Shown piece after piece: positions 19,020-28,159 of a stretch of DNA of 64,000 nt (the first letter of the stretch is position 1; each line of letters starts with the position of its first letter). Source of the stretch: Deinococcus piscis (GTDB lineage: Bacteria > Deinococcota > Deinococci > Deinococcales > Deinococcaceae). Where the stretch lies: contig NZ_BNAL01000002.1 of assembly GCF_014653275.1 (NCBI RefSeq), forward strand, positions 1 to 64,000. Direction: 5' to 3'. A model generated the notes under the pieces. It searched no databases. It worked only from the letters and a program-made list of their open reading frames with translations, and was not told where the DNA came from. The translations under genes and the position numbers were made by a program.

Positions 19020-19673
19020 CTACTCCGCGATCACAATCACATGCAGCGCACGTGGGCCGTGAACGCCTTCGACCCGGACCAGTTCGATGTCGCTGGTGGC
19101 GCTGCCGCCGCTCAGCCAGGTGAGGGGCCGCCCGGCCCGCACCGCAAGGCCGAGCCGCTCCACCGCTCCACGCACCGTCTGCACAATCTGGTTTTCGCGG
19201 ACCACGCACACATGCAGGTCGGGAATCAGGCTCAGCGCCCGGCGGCCCTGCTCTGCACCGTGGTCCAGGCAGATGGTGCCGGTTTCGCTGACAGCCACGG
19301 CGCAGCCGGTCACCACCGCCTCGGCGCGGTCCAGCTGGGCGTGGCTCAGGGGTGGCTCGTCGCGCAGCTGCTCCAGTCCAGCGGGCAGCCAGTCCGCCGG
19401 AATGCCAGCGGGCACCAGCACCCGCTGAGCGCGGCCCAGTGACGCCGCAATGGCCTGGGGCAGCTCGGCCAGCGGAACGCGGGTGTAGTGGGCCCGGTAG
19501 TCCAGAATGCGGTCACGGAACTGCTCTTCACGTTCGGCGGCGCTCAGGGGCTGCGGGCGCGGGTAGGCGGGTTTTTCTACCGGCGCGGCTCCAGCAATAG
19601 CGCGGTTGATGACCGTGAGCATCTCTAGCCTGGCTTCGGCGTTGTGGGGATGAACGGACTTTGGGTGGCTCAT
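19020..19673 (-). CDS. lutC: Lactate utilisation protein C (LUD domain)
   Basis: This 217-residue LutC/YkgG family protein is the third subunit of the iron-sulfur L-lactate dehydrogenase LutABC, which oxidises L-lactate to pyruvate. The LUD domain is recognisable in AVAVSETGTICLDHG and the C-terminal TWLSGGSATSDIELVRVEGVHGP, which is nearly a family signature. Its ATG overlaps the lutB stop by 4 bp (ATGA), so translation is coupled. It is the last gene of the lctP-lutA-lutB-lutC operon. Confidence 0.93.
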   Translation of the reverse strand: MSHPKSVHPHNAEARLEMLTVINRAIAGAAPVEKPAYPRPQPLSAAEREEQFRDRILDYRAHYTRVPLAELPQAIAASLGRAQRVLVPAGIPADWLPAGLEQLRDEPPLSHAQLDRAEAVVTGCAVAVSETGTICLDHGAEQGRRALSLIPDLHVCVVRENQIVQTVRGAVERLGLAVRAGRPLTWLSGGSATSDIELVRVEGVHGPRALHVIVIAE

Positions 19674-21226
19674 GCGTGGTCCTCGCCTTCTTGGCCGTGT
19701 TGCCCGGCTGGGGGGTGGCCGCCTTCCTGTACATTTGCAGGCGGGCTTTCGCGGTTCTGGGCGTCCTGAACGATGTCGGGCGGGCCAGCCTGTGTGTTAG
19801 CGTCTACGGTGCGAGACCCTTCACGCGCCTTCCACCATTCGCGGAAGCCTTCACGGGGCAGCGCGGGGAGGTCGCGTACCTCGGTCCACCCGGCCAGCAT
19901 GCCGGGCAGCCAGCTGATTTCGCCCTGCCGGACCAGCGGGCCCTGGCCCAGGCGGGCCAGCCGCAGCGCGCCTTCCCAGCGCCAGCCTTCGCTCATCGCT
20001 ACGCGGGCCGCGCCCATCGCCAGGCTTTCGGCATTCGGGCCCTTGTGCGCGTTGCCCTCATTACGCAGATAAATCAGCACCTGCGGAATATTGATTTCGA
20101 CTGGGCACACTTCATAGCAAGCGCCGCACAGGCTGGACGCAAACGGCAGGCTGTTGGCGTTCTTGTCGTGCATGCCCAGCAGCTGCGGCGTCAGGATAGA
20201 CCCGATGGGGCCGGGGTAGACACTGCCGTACGCATGCCCGCCCGCCCGCTCGTATACCGGACAGACATTCAGGCACGCCGAGCAGCGAATGCAGCGCAGG
20301 GTCTGGCGACCAAACTCGTCGGCCAGCACGTGGGTGCGGCCATTGTCCAGCAGAATCAGGTGGAATTCCTGCGGGCCGTCGCCCTCGGTCACGCCACTCC
20401 AAAACGAGTTGTAGGGATTCATCCGCTCAGCTGTTGAGGAGCGCGGCAGCGTCTCCATGAATACGGCGATGTCTTCCCAGGTGTCCAGCACCTTTTCTAT
20501 CCCCATGATGCTGACCAGCACTTCGGGCAGCGTCAGGCACATGCGGCCATTGCCTTCCGATTCCACCACGCACACGGTGCCGGTTTCAGCCACGGCGAAG
20601 TTGGCCCCCGACACGGCCATGCGAGTGGTCAGGAATTTGTGGCGCAGATAGCGGCGGGCGGCGGCGGCCAGGTCCTGGGGGTTATCGCTCAGCCCACCCT
20701 CGCCGGGCAGCTCCGCATTGAACAGCGCCTGAATCTCGGCGCGGTTGCGGTGAATGGCCGGCACCAGGATGTGGCTGGGCGTATCGTGTGACAGCTGCAC
20801 AATCAGCTCGGCCAGGTCGGTTTCGATGGCATGGATACCGTGCTCCTCCAGCGCCTGATTCAGCTCGATTTCGTCGCTGGTGATGCTCTTGACCTTGATC
20901 AGCTCGCGCTCGCCGTGTGCCAGGGCGATGCGTGCCACGATTTCACGGGCCTCGGCGGCGTCGCGTGCCCAGTGGACCTGGCCACCGCGTGCCTGCACAT
21001 TGCGTTCCAGTTCCAGCAGCCGGTCCGACAGGTTGACCAGGCTGTCATCTTTGGTGGCTGCGCCGAGCTGCCGCAGCTGCTCCCAGTAGGGCAACTCGGC
21101 CACCACGGCGGCCCGCTTGGCGCGGATGGTGTGGGTCACCTTGCGCAGATTGGCCCGCAGCTGCGGCTGATTTACCGAAGCTTCGGCGGCTTTGGGAAAG
21201 GGCGCTTTGGGGTGCAGTCCACTCAT
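19670..21226 (-). CDS. lutB: Lactate utilisation iron-sulfur protein B
   Basis: This 518-residue protein combines an N-terminal LUD domain (AVSGANFAVAETGTVCVVESEGN, about residues 180-205) with a C-terminal ferredoxin-like region. The latter carries two 4Fe-4S motifs, CIRCSACLNVCPVY and CGACYEVCPVEI. This is the electron-transferring subunit of LutABC. GAGGAGG 7 nt before the ATG at 21226 selects this start over a longer open frame that runs into lutA. It overlaps lutA and lutC by 4 bp each, so all three are translationally coupled. The C-terminal tail after about residue 455 is low-complexity and looks variable. Confidence 0.94.
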   Translation of the reverse strand: MSGLHPKAPFPKAAEASVNQPQLRANLRKVTHTIRAKRAAVVAELPYWEQLRQLGAATKDDSLVNLSDRLLELERNVQARGGQVHWARDAAEAREIVARIALAHGERELIKVKSITSDEIELNQALEEHGIHAIETDLAELIVQLSHDTPSHILVPAIHRNRAEIQALFNAELPGEGGLSDNPQDLAAAARRYLRHKFLTTRMAVSGANFAVAETGTVCVVESEGNGRMCLTLPEVLVSIMGIEKVLDTWEDIAVFMETLPRSSTAERMNPYNSFWSGVTEGDGPQEFHLILLDNGRTHVLADEFGRQTLRCIRCSACLNVCPVYERAGGHAYGSVYPGPIGSILTPQLLGMHDKNANSLPFASSLCGACYEVCPVEINIPQVLIYLRNEGNAHKGPNAESLAMGAARVAMSEGWRWEGALRLARLGQGPLVRQGEISWLPGMLAGWTEVRDLPALPREGFREWWKAREGSRTVDANTQAGPPDIVQDAQNRESPPANVQEGGHPPAGQHGQEGEDHA

Positions 21227-21966
21227 GCAAAAACCTCCTCTTCGGTGCTCGCTAGAATCTCGGCCAGGTGAACGGTGCGGACACCTGAGCGCAGGCGGTG
21301 CAGCCCACCGCCGATATGCAGCAAGCAGGAGTTGTCGCCCGCCGTGCAGGCTTCGGCTCCGGTGTCCTGAATATGGCGGGTCTTGTCGGCCAGCATGGCC
21401 GCGCTCACATCGGCGTTCTTGACGGCAAAGGTTCCGCCAAAGCCGCAGCATTCCTCGGCTCCTTCCAGCTCCAGCAGGGTCATGCCGCGCACGTTGCGCA
21501 GCAGTTGCAGGGGCCGGTCCCCCACATGCAGCATCCGGGCTGCGTGGCAGGTGGGGTGGTAAGTCACGCGGTGCGGGTAGTATGCGCCCACATCGGTCAC
21601 GCCGAGCCGGTCTACCAGAAACTCGCTCAGCTCAAAGATCCGGCTTTCGAGGGCCTGCACGCCGCGCAGCAGCTCGTCGTCGCCTGCCCACTGGGCAGCT
21701 TGCGGGTACAGTTCGCGCACCATCGCCGCGCATGACCCGCTGGGCATCACCACAGCTTCGGCGTGTTCGTATTCGCGCACGAACTTGCGGGCCAGCACCA
21801 GCGCGTCCTCGCGGTAGCCGGTGTTCATGTGCATCTGCCCGCAGCAGGTCTGACAGGGGTTGAAGCGCACTTCACAGCCCAGGCGCTCCAGCAGCCGCAC
21901 GGTGGCCTGTCCGGTGCGGGGAAACATGGCGTCGTTCACGCAGGTCAGGTAAAGGTCTACTTTCAT
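21223..21966 (-). CDS. lutA: Lactate utilisation protein A (CCG-domain Fe-S protein)
   Basis: This 247-residue protein is built of two CCG domains, each marked by a Cys-Cys-Gly triplet: NPCQTCCGQMH near residue 42 and EGAEECCGFGGTFAV near 180, with the partner Cys residues in YLTCVND and YHPTCHAA. Such domains bind a noncubane 4Fe-4S cluster and resemble the HdrB and GlpC/GlcF subunits. The ATG at 21966 (MKVDLYLTC) is the family start. The upstream extension of the open frame is Arg/Pro-rich and not coding. It is the second gene of the lactate operon, after the permease. Confidence 0.93.
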   Translation of the reverse strand: MKVDLYLTCVNDAMFPRTGQATVRLLERLGCEVRFNPCQTCCGQMHMNTGYREDALVLARKFVREYEHAEAVVMPSGSCAAMVRELYPQAAQWAGDDELLRGVQALESRIFELSEFLVDRLGVTDVGAYYPHRVTYHPTCHAARMLHVGDRPLQLLRNVRGMTLLELEGAEECCGFGGTFAVKNADVSAAMLADKTRHIQDTGAEACTAGDNSCLLHIGGGLHRLRSGVRTVHLAEILASTEEEVFA

Positions 21967-22115
21967 GGCGTGGCTCCTTGTGGGTTCTTTGGGTTCTCGT
22001 CTGGGTGGGGTGCGGGAGGAGAATGGCGCAGGGGGCCTGGAGTGGCCCCGGTTTTCCCGCGCTGCACGCATTCGGCACGCGCTCAGATATGGCCTTGTGC
22101 GGCCACTCTAGGCGT

Positions 22116-23825
22116 TTAGGGGAGTGGAATCATGCCCGGCACCACATAGGCCTGGAGATAAGTGATCAGCATAATGACGGCCAGAAAGCCCAGGCTCTTG
22201 CGCACCGTGAAGCGGAACAGGTCGCTTTCCTTGCCGACCAGGCCCACGGCAGCCGTCGCCACGGCGATGCTCTGGGGGCTGATCATCTTGCCGGTCACGC
22301 CGCCGGTGGTATTGGCCGCCACCATCAGGGCCGGGTTGACCCCAATCTGCTGCGCGGTCACGTACTGAAGATTGGAAAACAGCGCGTTGGAGCTGGTATC
22401 TGAGCCGGTCAGGAACACGCCCAGCCAGCCCAGCACTGGACTGAACAGGGGGAACAGCTGCCCGGTCTGTGCCAGGGCCAGGGCCAGCGTGGCGCTCTGC
22501 CCCGAGTAGTTGGCGATATAGGCAAACCCCAGCACCAGCATGATGCTCAGGATAGGCAAGAACAGTTCGCGCACGGTTTCGGTAAAAGTCTGCACACCCT
22601 GCTTCACGCCCATGCCCAGCACCGCCATGCTCGCCAGCGCTGCCAGGAAAATGGAAGTGCCGGTGGCCGAAATCAGGTCCAGCTTGTAGGTGGCGGCGTA
22701 GGGGGTCGGTTCGGCCACGATAGGCGCTACCTTCAGAATCTCGTTGTGTACGCCGGGCACGTCCCAGTGCAGCACGGTTCCTGCCAGTGCGCCGCCAGTC
22801 TTGGCATCAAACAGCGCCTTGAAGGCGGGCAGGGTCCACACAATCACGAACAGGGTCAGCAGCAAGAAGGGCGACCAGGCTTTGATCACGCGGCCCGTGG
22901 TCAGCGGTTCGCTCGCTGCTGGGGCCTGGGGTGCGCCCACTTCTTCGCCTACGCCAGCAGTCGCGGCGGCCACGTCACCGGGCACCGGCTGCACCTCGCT
23001 CGGCTGCCAGAACTTCAGGAATCCGGCGGTGGCGACCAGACTGACCAGCGCCGAGGTGATGTCGGGCAGCTGCGGCCCCAGGTAGTTGGAAGTCAGGAAC
23101 TGCGTCAGCGCGAAGCTGAAGCCAGCCACCAGCAGCGCGGGCCAGGTCTGGCGTACGCCTTTGAGGCCGTCCATCACGAACACCATAAAAAACGGCACAA
23201 ACAGCGCCAGCAGGGGCAGTTGCCGCCCGGCGATCTGCCCGATGATGTGCGGGTCTATTCCAGTCAGGTTGCCCGCCACCGTGATGGGAATCCCCAGTGC
23301 TCCAAAAGCCACCGGGGCTGTATTGGCAATCAGGCACAGGCCAGCGGCGTACAGCGGATTCAGTCCCAGGCCCACCAGTAGCGCCGCCGTGATGGCCACT
23401 GGCGCGCCGAAGCCTGCCGCCCCTTCCAAAAAAGCCCCGAAGCAAAAGCCGATCAAGACCACCAGCAGCCGCTGGTCATGGGTGATGCTCAGCACCGACT
23501 CGCGGATGACAGCAAACTGCCCGGTCTTGACGGCAATCTTGTACAGAAAAACGGCAGTCAGGATGATCCAGCTGATGGGCCATAGGCCGTAGCCGAAGCC
23601 GTACAGGGTCGCCATCACAGCTTTGGCGATGGGCATGCCGTAGCCGAACACGGCGACCAAAAAGGCCAGCAGCACGGTGATGGCTCCAGCCACGTACCCC
23701 TTGAGCCGCAGGCCCACCAGGGCCACAAAGAAGAAGACAACCGGAATCAGTGCGGCGGCAGTGGACAGCCACAGGTTCCCTCCGATTGGCGCATAGTTCT
23801 GGGTCCAGAGCTGAGCGGTTTCCAT
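22116..23825 (-). CDS. lctP: L-lactate permease
   Basis: This 569-residue polytopic membrane protein of the LctP/LldP family mediates proton-coupled lactate (and glycolate) uptake. Visible signatures are the N-terminal [15 protein letters not shown], the [16 protein letters not shown] motif near residue 125, and the C-terminal [25 protein letters not shown] just before the ATG at 23825 sets the start; two upstream in-frame ATGs are less likely. It leads the lut operon. Upstream lie a TTGACA -35 box (23930-23925), a TAAACT -10 box at 18-nt spacing (23906-23901) and an adjoining palindrome that may bind the divergent regulator. Confidence 0.93.
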   Translation of the reverse strand: METAQLWTQNYAPIGGNLWLSTAAALIPVVFFFVALVGLRLKGYVAGAITVLLAFLVAVFGYGMPIAKAVMATLYGFGYGLWPISWIILTAVFLYKIAVKTGQFAVIRESVLSITHDQRLLVVLIGFCFGAFLEGAAGFGAPVAITAALLVGLGLNPLYAAGLCLIANTAPVAFGALGIPITVAGNLTGIDPHIIGQIAGRQLPLLALFVPFFMVFVMDGLKGVRQTWPALLVAGFSFALTQFLTSNYLGPQLPDITSALVSLVATAGFLKFWQPSEVQPVPGDVAAATAGVGEEVGAPQAPAASEPLTTGRVIKAWSPFLLLTLFVIVWTLPAFKALFDAKTGGALAGTVLHWDVPGVHNEILKVAPIVAEPTPYAATYKLDLISATGTSIFLAALASMAVLGMGVKQGVQTFTETVRELFLPILSIMLVLGFAYIANYSGQSATLALALAQTGQLFPLFSPVLGWLGVFLTGSDTSSNALFSNLQYVTAQQIGVNPALMVAANTTGGVTGKMISPQSIAVATAAVGLVGKESDLFRFTVRKSLGFLAVIMLITYLQAYVVPGMIPLP

Positions 23826-23900
23826 AAGTCCCTCCATACAGCGTTGGCTGGCCCGCACAGGCCAGACGCGGCTGCCCTTTTCTGTTGTCAGATGCCAGAA

Positions 23901-23942
23901 AGTTTAGAGATAAGGTGTTCTAAATGTCAACTGTTCTGAACA
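23901..23942 (-). promoter_or_regulatory. Promoter and candidate operator of the lactate operon
   Basis: On the minus strand TTGACA (23930-23925), an 18-nt spacer and TAAACT (23906-23901) form a sigma-70-type promoter. TGTTCTGAACA (23932-23942), a perfect 5-bp inverted repeat around one base, abuts the -35 box. The divergent FadR/GntR regulator gene makes it the natural candidate ligand of this site. Confidence 0.5.
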
Positions 23943-24032
23943 ATAGAACTCCGGGCTTCCGGTGCGTAGGCGGTTATGCTGTCAGGCAGCCGTTTCAAAT
24001 CCTTCCCGCATTCGTGTAGAACCTGGAGAATC

Positions 24033-24851
24033 ATGCCCCGCACCCGAGCCCAGCACGCCGCCCCAAGTCAGAAGTCACCCAGTCAGAAGGTATCCAGTCA
24101 GCAGCTGCCCAGTCAGAAAGTGTCCGGTCAGAAGATGAAGGCCCAAATTCAGCCGCTCAAGCGCCAGCCTTCAGTGGGGGCCAGCATCGCCGCACAGTTG
24201 CAGACTCTGATTCAAAGTGGCGCGTACAAGCCCGGTGAGCGGCTGCCAGGGCAACGTCAGCTGGCCGAGCAGTTCGGGGCCAGTCTGGCTGGGGTCCGCG
24301 AGGCCCTCAGTGTGCTGTCGGCGGCTGGGCTGGTGGAAGCCCGGCCAGGACGCGGAACGCTGGTGCGCTCGGTGGGGGGCGGCGAGCCCACCTTTGACGG
24401 CTGGCTGGGTGCGGTAGGCGACGCTAGCGAGTTGGCCGAGCTGATCGAGGCCCGCCGGTTGCTGGAAGCTTTTACGCTGCGGGAAGCGGCGCGGCGAATC
24501 ACGCCCGAGGGGGCTGCTGAGCTGTCCGCCGCGCTCGAAGACCTCCGGGCGGCGCTCGGCGATCCCGAAGCCTACGTGCAGGCCGATATGCAGTTTCACC
24601 TGTGCCTGGCGCGGCTGGCTGGGAACCGGGTCATCATCCGGCTGATGCAGGCCATCCAGGCCCCGCTGACCGAGCAGCTGCGCAGTTCCATCGCTCACCT
24701 CAGCGAGCGCGGCGCACTGGCCGAGAACTTTGCCACCCATGAGCGGCTCTCTCTGGGCGTGGCAGCTGGCGACCCGCAGCAGGCGCAAGCGGCCTTTGAT
24801 GATATGCTGCGCGGCGCACTGGCGGCCTTTGAAGAACTGGCAGCCCGCTGA
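24033..24851 (+). CDS. FadR/GntR-family regulator of lactate genes
   Basis: This 272-residue regulator has an N-terminal winged helix (about 52-120; QSGAYKPGERLPGQRQLAEQFGAS, VREALSVLSAAGLVEARPGRGTLV) and a C-terminal FCD ligand domain (about 130-265). The FCD domain has the metal-site pattern: Asp/His in ADMQFHLCLARLAGN and His in NFATHERLSLGVAAGD. LldR/LutR-type members sense lactate. The divergent position to lctP-lutABC supports that role. The ATG at 24033 is chosen for GGAG 5 nt upstream. Unusually, the first 40 residues hold five 5-residue repeats of the type xPSQK encoded by 15-bp tandem repeats. Confidence 0.88.
   Translation: MPRTRAQHAAPSQKSPSQKVSSQQLPSQKVSGQKMKAQIQPLKRQPSVGASIAAQLQTLIQSGAYKPGERLPGQRQLAEQFGASLAGVREALSVLSAAGLVEARPGRGTLVRSVGGGEPTFDGWLGAVGDASELAELIEARRLLEAFTLREAARRITPEGAAELSAALEDLRAALGDPEAYVQADMQFHLCLARLAGNRVIIRLMQAIQAPLTEQLRSSIAHLSERGALAENFATHERLSLGVAAGDPQQAQAAFDDMLRGALAAFEELAAR
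24063..24137 (+). repeat. 15-bp tandem repeats in the regulator N-terminus
   Basis: Five consecutive degenerate 15-bp units (CCCAGTCAGAAGGTA type) encode PSQKS, PSQKV, SSQQL, PSQKV and SGQKM ahead of the DNA-binding domain. They lie in frame, so copy-number change would alter protein length without a frameshift. Confidence 0.7.
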
Positions 24852-24878
24852 GCGCGCACCCTGCCTATACTCCTTGCC

Positions 24879-25700
24879 ATGACGCCTGTGCCGGCCTTTC
24901 TCAGCGACGACTTTTTGGAGCAGCTGCTCCAGCACCACCGCGAAGGCGGGCGCTACCCGCCCAGTGAGTGGGTGGTGGGCTGGGCCGAAGAGCTGTTGTA
25001 TACGCTGTTTCCGGAGCAGACTGGGCGCTGCATCGGAAGTGCAGCTTGCCTGCGTGCCGAGCTGATTCGGCTGGAAGCCACCCTGGCCCGCACCCTGACC
25101 CCGCTGGAGGCTGAGTTGCCCACGGGAGCCCCTGCCCTGGCGACCCAGTTCATGGCCGCTGTGCCGCAGCTGTACAGCCTGCTGGTCGCTGACGCCCATG
25201 CCATGTGGGAAGGTGACCCCGCCGCCCGCAGCCACTACGAGGTGATCCGTGCATATCCAGGCTTTTATGCGGTGGCCCTGTACCGGATTGCCCACCAGCT
25301 GCACCGCCTGGGCGTGCCGCTATTGCCCCGCCTGATTACCGAGCGGGCCCACAGCCGCACCGGGATAGATATCCATCCTGGGGCTGAAATCGGCGAGAGA
25401 TTCTGTATAGATCACGGCACCGGTATCGTGGTGGGCGAGACGGCGCACCTTGGCAGTGGCGTCAAGCTATATCAGGGGGTCACCCTGGGCGCACTCAGCG
25501 TAGAAAAGGAACTGGCGGGTACCAAGCGCCACCCCACCATTGAAGATGACGTGGTGATCTACGCCGGGGCCACCATCCTGGGCGGACAAACGGTGATTGG
25601 AGCGGGCAGCGTGATTGGCGGCAATGTCTGGATTACCCGCAGCATTCCTGCTGGGGCCAAGGTGTACTACCGGGGTGAGCTGGATATTCGTACCGTCTGA
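24879..25700 (+). CDS. cysE: Serine O-acetyltransferase
   Basis: This 273-residue protein has a helical N-terminal half and a C-terminal left-handed beta-helix made of hexapeptide repeats (from about residue 165: GIDIHPGAEIGERFCIDHGTG). It also has the catalytic-region IDHGTGIVVGETA and the cofactor-region GTKRHPTIEDDVVIYAGATILGG. It transfers acetyl from acetyl-CoA to serine, giving O-acetylserine for cysteine synthesis. The extended N-terminus resembles the EpsC branch. TATACT sits 7 nt before the ATG, so the transcript is probably leaderless. The cysteine synthase gene follows 136 bp later. Confidence 0.93.
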   Translation: MTPVPAFLSDDFLEQLLQHHREGGRYPPSEWVVGWAEELLYTLFPEQTGRCIGSAACLRAELIRLEATLARTLTPLEAELPTGAPALATQFMAAVPQLYSLLVADAHAMWEGDPAARSHYEVIRAYPGFYAVALYRIAHQLHRLGVPLLPRLITERAHSRTGIDIHPGAEIGERFCIDHGTGIVVGETAHLGSGVKLYQGVTLGALSVEKELAGTKRHPTIEDDVVIYAGATILGGQTVIGAGSVIGGNVWITRSIPAGAKVYYRGELDIRTV

Positions 25701-25726
25701 GTGAGGGCCAAGTGGGGGCCTCACTC
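25699..25726 (+). terminator. Hairpin after cysE
   Basis: GAGTGAG and CTCACTC with inner GCC/GGC pairing form a hairpin that overlaps the cysE stop codon region. There is no U tract, so termination is uncertain. It may separate cysE from the independently promoted cysteine synthase gene. Confidence 0.35.
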
Positions 25727-25836
25727 CCACTTCACCTGCGCCCGCTTCAGGGGCTCCCACTTCATCTGCTCTTAGCTTGCCTAGCCTGGTTTCACCTTGC
25801 AGTGTTCCCTGCGGGCCCTGCTCTACACTGCCGCAC

Positions 25837-26751
25837 ATGACTGCACAAGCGCCCGCCCTCTTTTCCTCCGCACTGGACCTGATCGGCAACACGCCACTCG
25901 TGCAGCTGCACAGTCTCAGCACTGAGCTGGTTCAGGTCTACGGCAAGCTCGAAGGCCAGAACCCTGGCGGCAGCGTCAAGGACCGCGCTGCCCGGGCCAT
26001 GATTGAGGGCCTGCTGGAGCGCGGCGAACTGCGGCCCGGCATGCACCTGATTGAGGCCACCAGCGGTAACACGGGCATTGCCCTGGCGATGCTGGCGCGG
26101 CTGCACGGCCTGGACATCGAGCTGGTCATGCCGGAAAATGCCACGGCGGAGCGCGTCCAGACCATGCGGGCTTACGGGGCCACGGTCACGCTGACGCCAG
26201 CGGCGGGGGGCATGGAGGCGGCCATTGACCACATGCACGCCGAGGTGACAGCTGGCCGCGCCCAGATGCTCAACCAGTTTGGCAACCCCGATAACCCCCG
26301 TGCCCACTACGAAACCACCGGCCCCGAAATCTGGCGCGATACCGCCGGGCAAGTCACCCACTTCGTGTCCAGCATGGGCACCACCGGCACCATCATGGGG
26401 GTGTCGCGCTATCTCAAGGAACAGCTTGAGTCGGTGCAGATTGTGGGAGTGCAGCCCACCGAGGGGGCCAGTATTCCCGGCATTCGCCGCTGGCCCGAAG
26501 CGTACCTGCCTGCTAACTACGAGCCGGAGCGGGTGGACCGGGTTATAGATGTGAGCGAGGCCGACGCCCGCGCCATGACCCGCGCCCTGGCCCGTGACGA
26601 AGCCATTTTTGCGGGCATGAGCAGCGGGGGTGCCGCGCACGCCGCCGCGCAGTTGGCCCGCGAGCTGACAGCTGCCGGTGAACGCGGCCTGATCGTGACC
26701 ATCGTGTGTGACCGGGGTGACCGCTACCTGTCGTCTGACCTGTTCGCCTGA
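25837..26751 (+). CDS. cysM: Cysteine synthase, O-acetylserine sulfhydrylase type
   Basis: This 304-residue fold-type II PLP enzyme has the PLP-binding Lys48 in [11 protein letters not shown], the substrate loop [12 protein letters not shown], and the phosphate-binding glycine loop as [16 protein letters not shown]. The arrangement and length are closest to the CysM (O-acetylserine sulfhydrylase B) group; CysK is the alternative. It makes cysteine from O-acetylserine and sulfide, using the product of the upstream cysE. The ATG at 25837 has TACACT (25824-25829) 7 nt before it and no ribosome binding site, so the leaderless start is preferred over an in-frame ATG at 25777. Confidence 0.92.
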   Translation: MTAQAPALFSSALDLIGNTPLVQLHSLSTELVQVYGKLEGQNPGGSVKDRAARAMIEGLLERGELRPGMHLIEATSGNTGIALAMLARLHGLDIELVMPENATAERVQTMRAYGATVTLTPAAGGMEAAIDHMHAEVTAGRAQMLNQFGNPDNPRAHYETTGPEIWRDTAGQVTHFVSSMGTTGTIMGVSRYLKEQLESVQIVGVQPTEGASIPGIRRWPEAYLPANYEPERVDRVIDVSEADARAMTRALARDEAIFAGMSSGGAAHAAAQLARELTAAGERGLIVTIVCDRGDRYLSSDLFA

Positions 26752-26807
26752 CCTTTTCCCTCCGCGCACAGCCGGTACGCAGCGGCAATCTCGCTATCAT
26801 GGTCCGC

Positions 26808-27203
26808 GTGATTGTCGCTGTCGGTCATGACCTGATTGAGCTGGAACGTATTCGCGGCCTGTTGCAGCGTGAGCCGCAGCGTTACCGCCGCCTGTTTACG
26901 TCAGCAGAGCTGGACTACGCGCACGCCCAGCGCGACCCGGTGCCTTCGCTGGCGGCGCGGTTCGCAGCCAAGGAAGCTTTTCAGAAGGTCTGGCCGCGCC
27001 CTTTTGGCTGGCAGGAAGTCTGGGTCGAGCGGGCACTGACTCCTGAGGGACCATTTACACGGGCCGCGCCCCGGCTACACTTTGCGCCGCATCTTGCCGC
27101 TGAGATGCAGACAAGCGGCTGGCAAGCTCATCTGAGCCTGACGCACAGCCGTGATTACGCCTCAGCGGTGGTGGTGCTCGAAGGGCGATTTTCTAACGTC
27201 TGA
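26808..27203 (+). CDS. acpS: Holo-[acyl-carrier-protein] synthase
   Basis: This 131-residue 4'-phosphopantetheinyl transferase activates acyl carrier protein for fatty acid synthesis. It shows the conserved [12 protein letters not shown] (Mg-binding Asp8) and the second signature [13 protein letters not shown] (metal-binding Glu). I chose the GTG at 26808 instead of the ATG at 26799. The ATG lies inside the hexamer TATCAT (26795-26800), which stands 7 nt before the GTG as a leaderless -10 box, and family members begin I-V-x-V-G-H-D. The next gene is more than 200 bp away. Confidence 0.9.
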   Translation: MIVAVGHDLIELERIRGLLQREPQRYRRLFTSAELDYAHAQRDPVPSLAARFAAKEAFQKVWPRPFGWQEVWVERALTPEGPFTRAAPRLHFAPHLAAEMQTSGWQAHLSLTHSRDYASAVVVLEGRFSNV

Positions 27204-27350
27204 CAAGAATTTTTCTGTTATTTGTTGGGATCATTCCATTTGAGCGGATATTAATGGCTGTATGCGAGCCGAGCAGGGGTTCTTGTTTGGGGAGCAGGCC
27301 TTTGCCTTACTTCCTTGCCACAGTGACAGCAGTTGCCCGGACACACAAAA

Positions 27351-27388
27351 AGGTCTAAGTTGACAGTAGACCTACCGGGTCATATGTC
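27351..27388 (+). promoter_or_regulatory. Promoter with overlapping palindromic operator for the cytochrome/amine oxidase operon
   Basis: TTGACA (27360-27365), a 17-nt spacer and TATGTC (27383-27388) form a good sigma-70-type promoter. The -35 box lies inside a perfect inverted repeat, AGGTCTA (27351-27357) and TAGACCT (27367-27373), separated by 9 nt. A repressor bound there would cover the -35 element. No regulator gene is adjacent. The rest of the 248-bp gap upstream is A+T-rich without a visible gene. Confidence 0.6.
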
Positions 27389-27451
27389 ACAGACACTGGT
27401 CAGCCGAGTGCTCAAGCTCGCTGGCCTCCCCCCTTAGAGGAGAGAAATCCG

Positions 27452-28159
27452 ATGGATCAAGCAAAATCAATGGCTTGGAAGGCCGTGGCGGCCCTGGCGG
27501 TGCTGTTTCTGATTGGAACAGCCCTGCTGCTGAGCTTCGCCCGCACCACCTCCGCCCAGGAAAATGTCCGCGCAGCTCAGGCCGCTGGAGTTCAGAAGAC
27601 TGAGGGCGCGGCCCAGGGAGCACACGGCACAGACGCCCAGGGCACGGGCAAGGCCAGCAGCTCGGCAGCTGGAACTTCGGCCCCAGCGAATGACGGCAAT
27701 TCCAGCCAGCCTGCGACTGCTCAGGGACAGGTTCAAGCTGGAAGCGAAAACGGCGCTTTGGCCGGTGGCACCAGCGTAACCGAGGAAGACAAGAATGCTG
27801 CGCCAACCGTTCACCCCGCATTTGACCTGACCGACGGGGCCGAGCTGTACACTGCGGCCTGCCAGAGCTGTCACATGCCGGGCGGTGTGGGCGCTGACGC
27901 TGGCGCAGGCACCAAGAACTACCCGGCGCTGGCGGGCAACCAGAACCTGCAAGCTGCGGTTTATCCTGCCACCTTCATTCTGAATGGTGCAGGCGCGATG
28001 CCGTCTTTTGCCGATCAGCTGACCGACGAACAAGTGGCAGCGATTATCAATTATTTGCGCCAAGACCTGAACAACTTTGAGGGTGAGACGACGGCAGCTG
28101 AGATTGAGCCGCTGCGCAAGAGTGCGCGCTCAACCACGCTAGGAGATGATGCCGGATGA
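27452..28159 (+). CDS. Membrane-anchored c-type cytochrome
   Basis: This 235-residue protein has an N-terminal uncleaved-looking membrane helix (about 8-30), a low-complexity Ala/Gly/Ser/Gln linker (35-120) and a C-terminal cytochrome c domain. The domain carries the haem motif Cys137-Gln-Ser-Cys140-His141 and the likely axial Met183 in GAGAMPSF. The linker would let the haem domain reach across the envelope. GAGAGAAATCCG precedes the ATG, with the ribosome binding site about 7 nt away. Its stop overlaps the start of the flavin amine oxidase gene (ATGA), so the two are made together. The cytochrome is probably the electron acceptor of that enzyme. Confidence 0.9.
   Translation: MDQAKSMAWKAVAALAVLFLIGTALLLSFARTTSAQENVRAAQAAGVQKTEGAAQGAHGTDAQGTGKASSSAAGTSAPANDGNSSQPATAQGQVQAGSENGALAGGTSVTEEDKNAAPTVHPAFDLTDGAELYTAACQSCHMPGGVGADAGAGTKNYPALAGNQNLQAAVYPATFILNGAGAMPSFADQLTDEQVAAIINYLRQDLNNFEGETTAAEIEPLRKSARSTTLGDDAG

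Noticed and set aside
23943..24032. Separate promoter for the FadR-type regulator
   Set aside because: Only weak hexamers are visible. The TTGTCA at 23885 lacks a good -10 partner.
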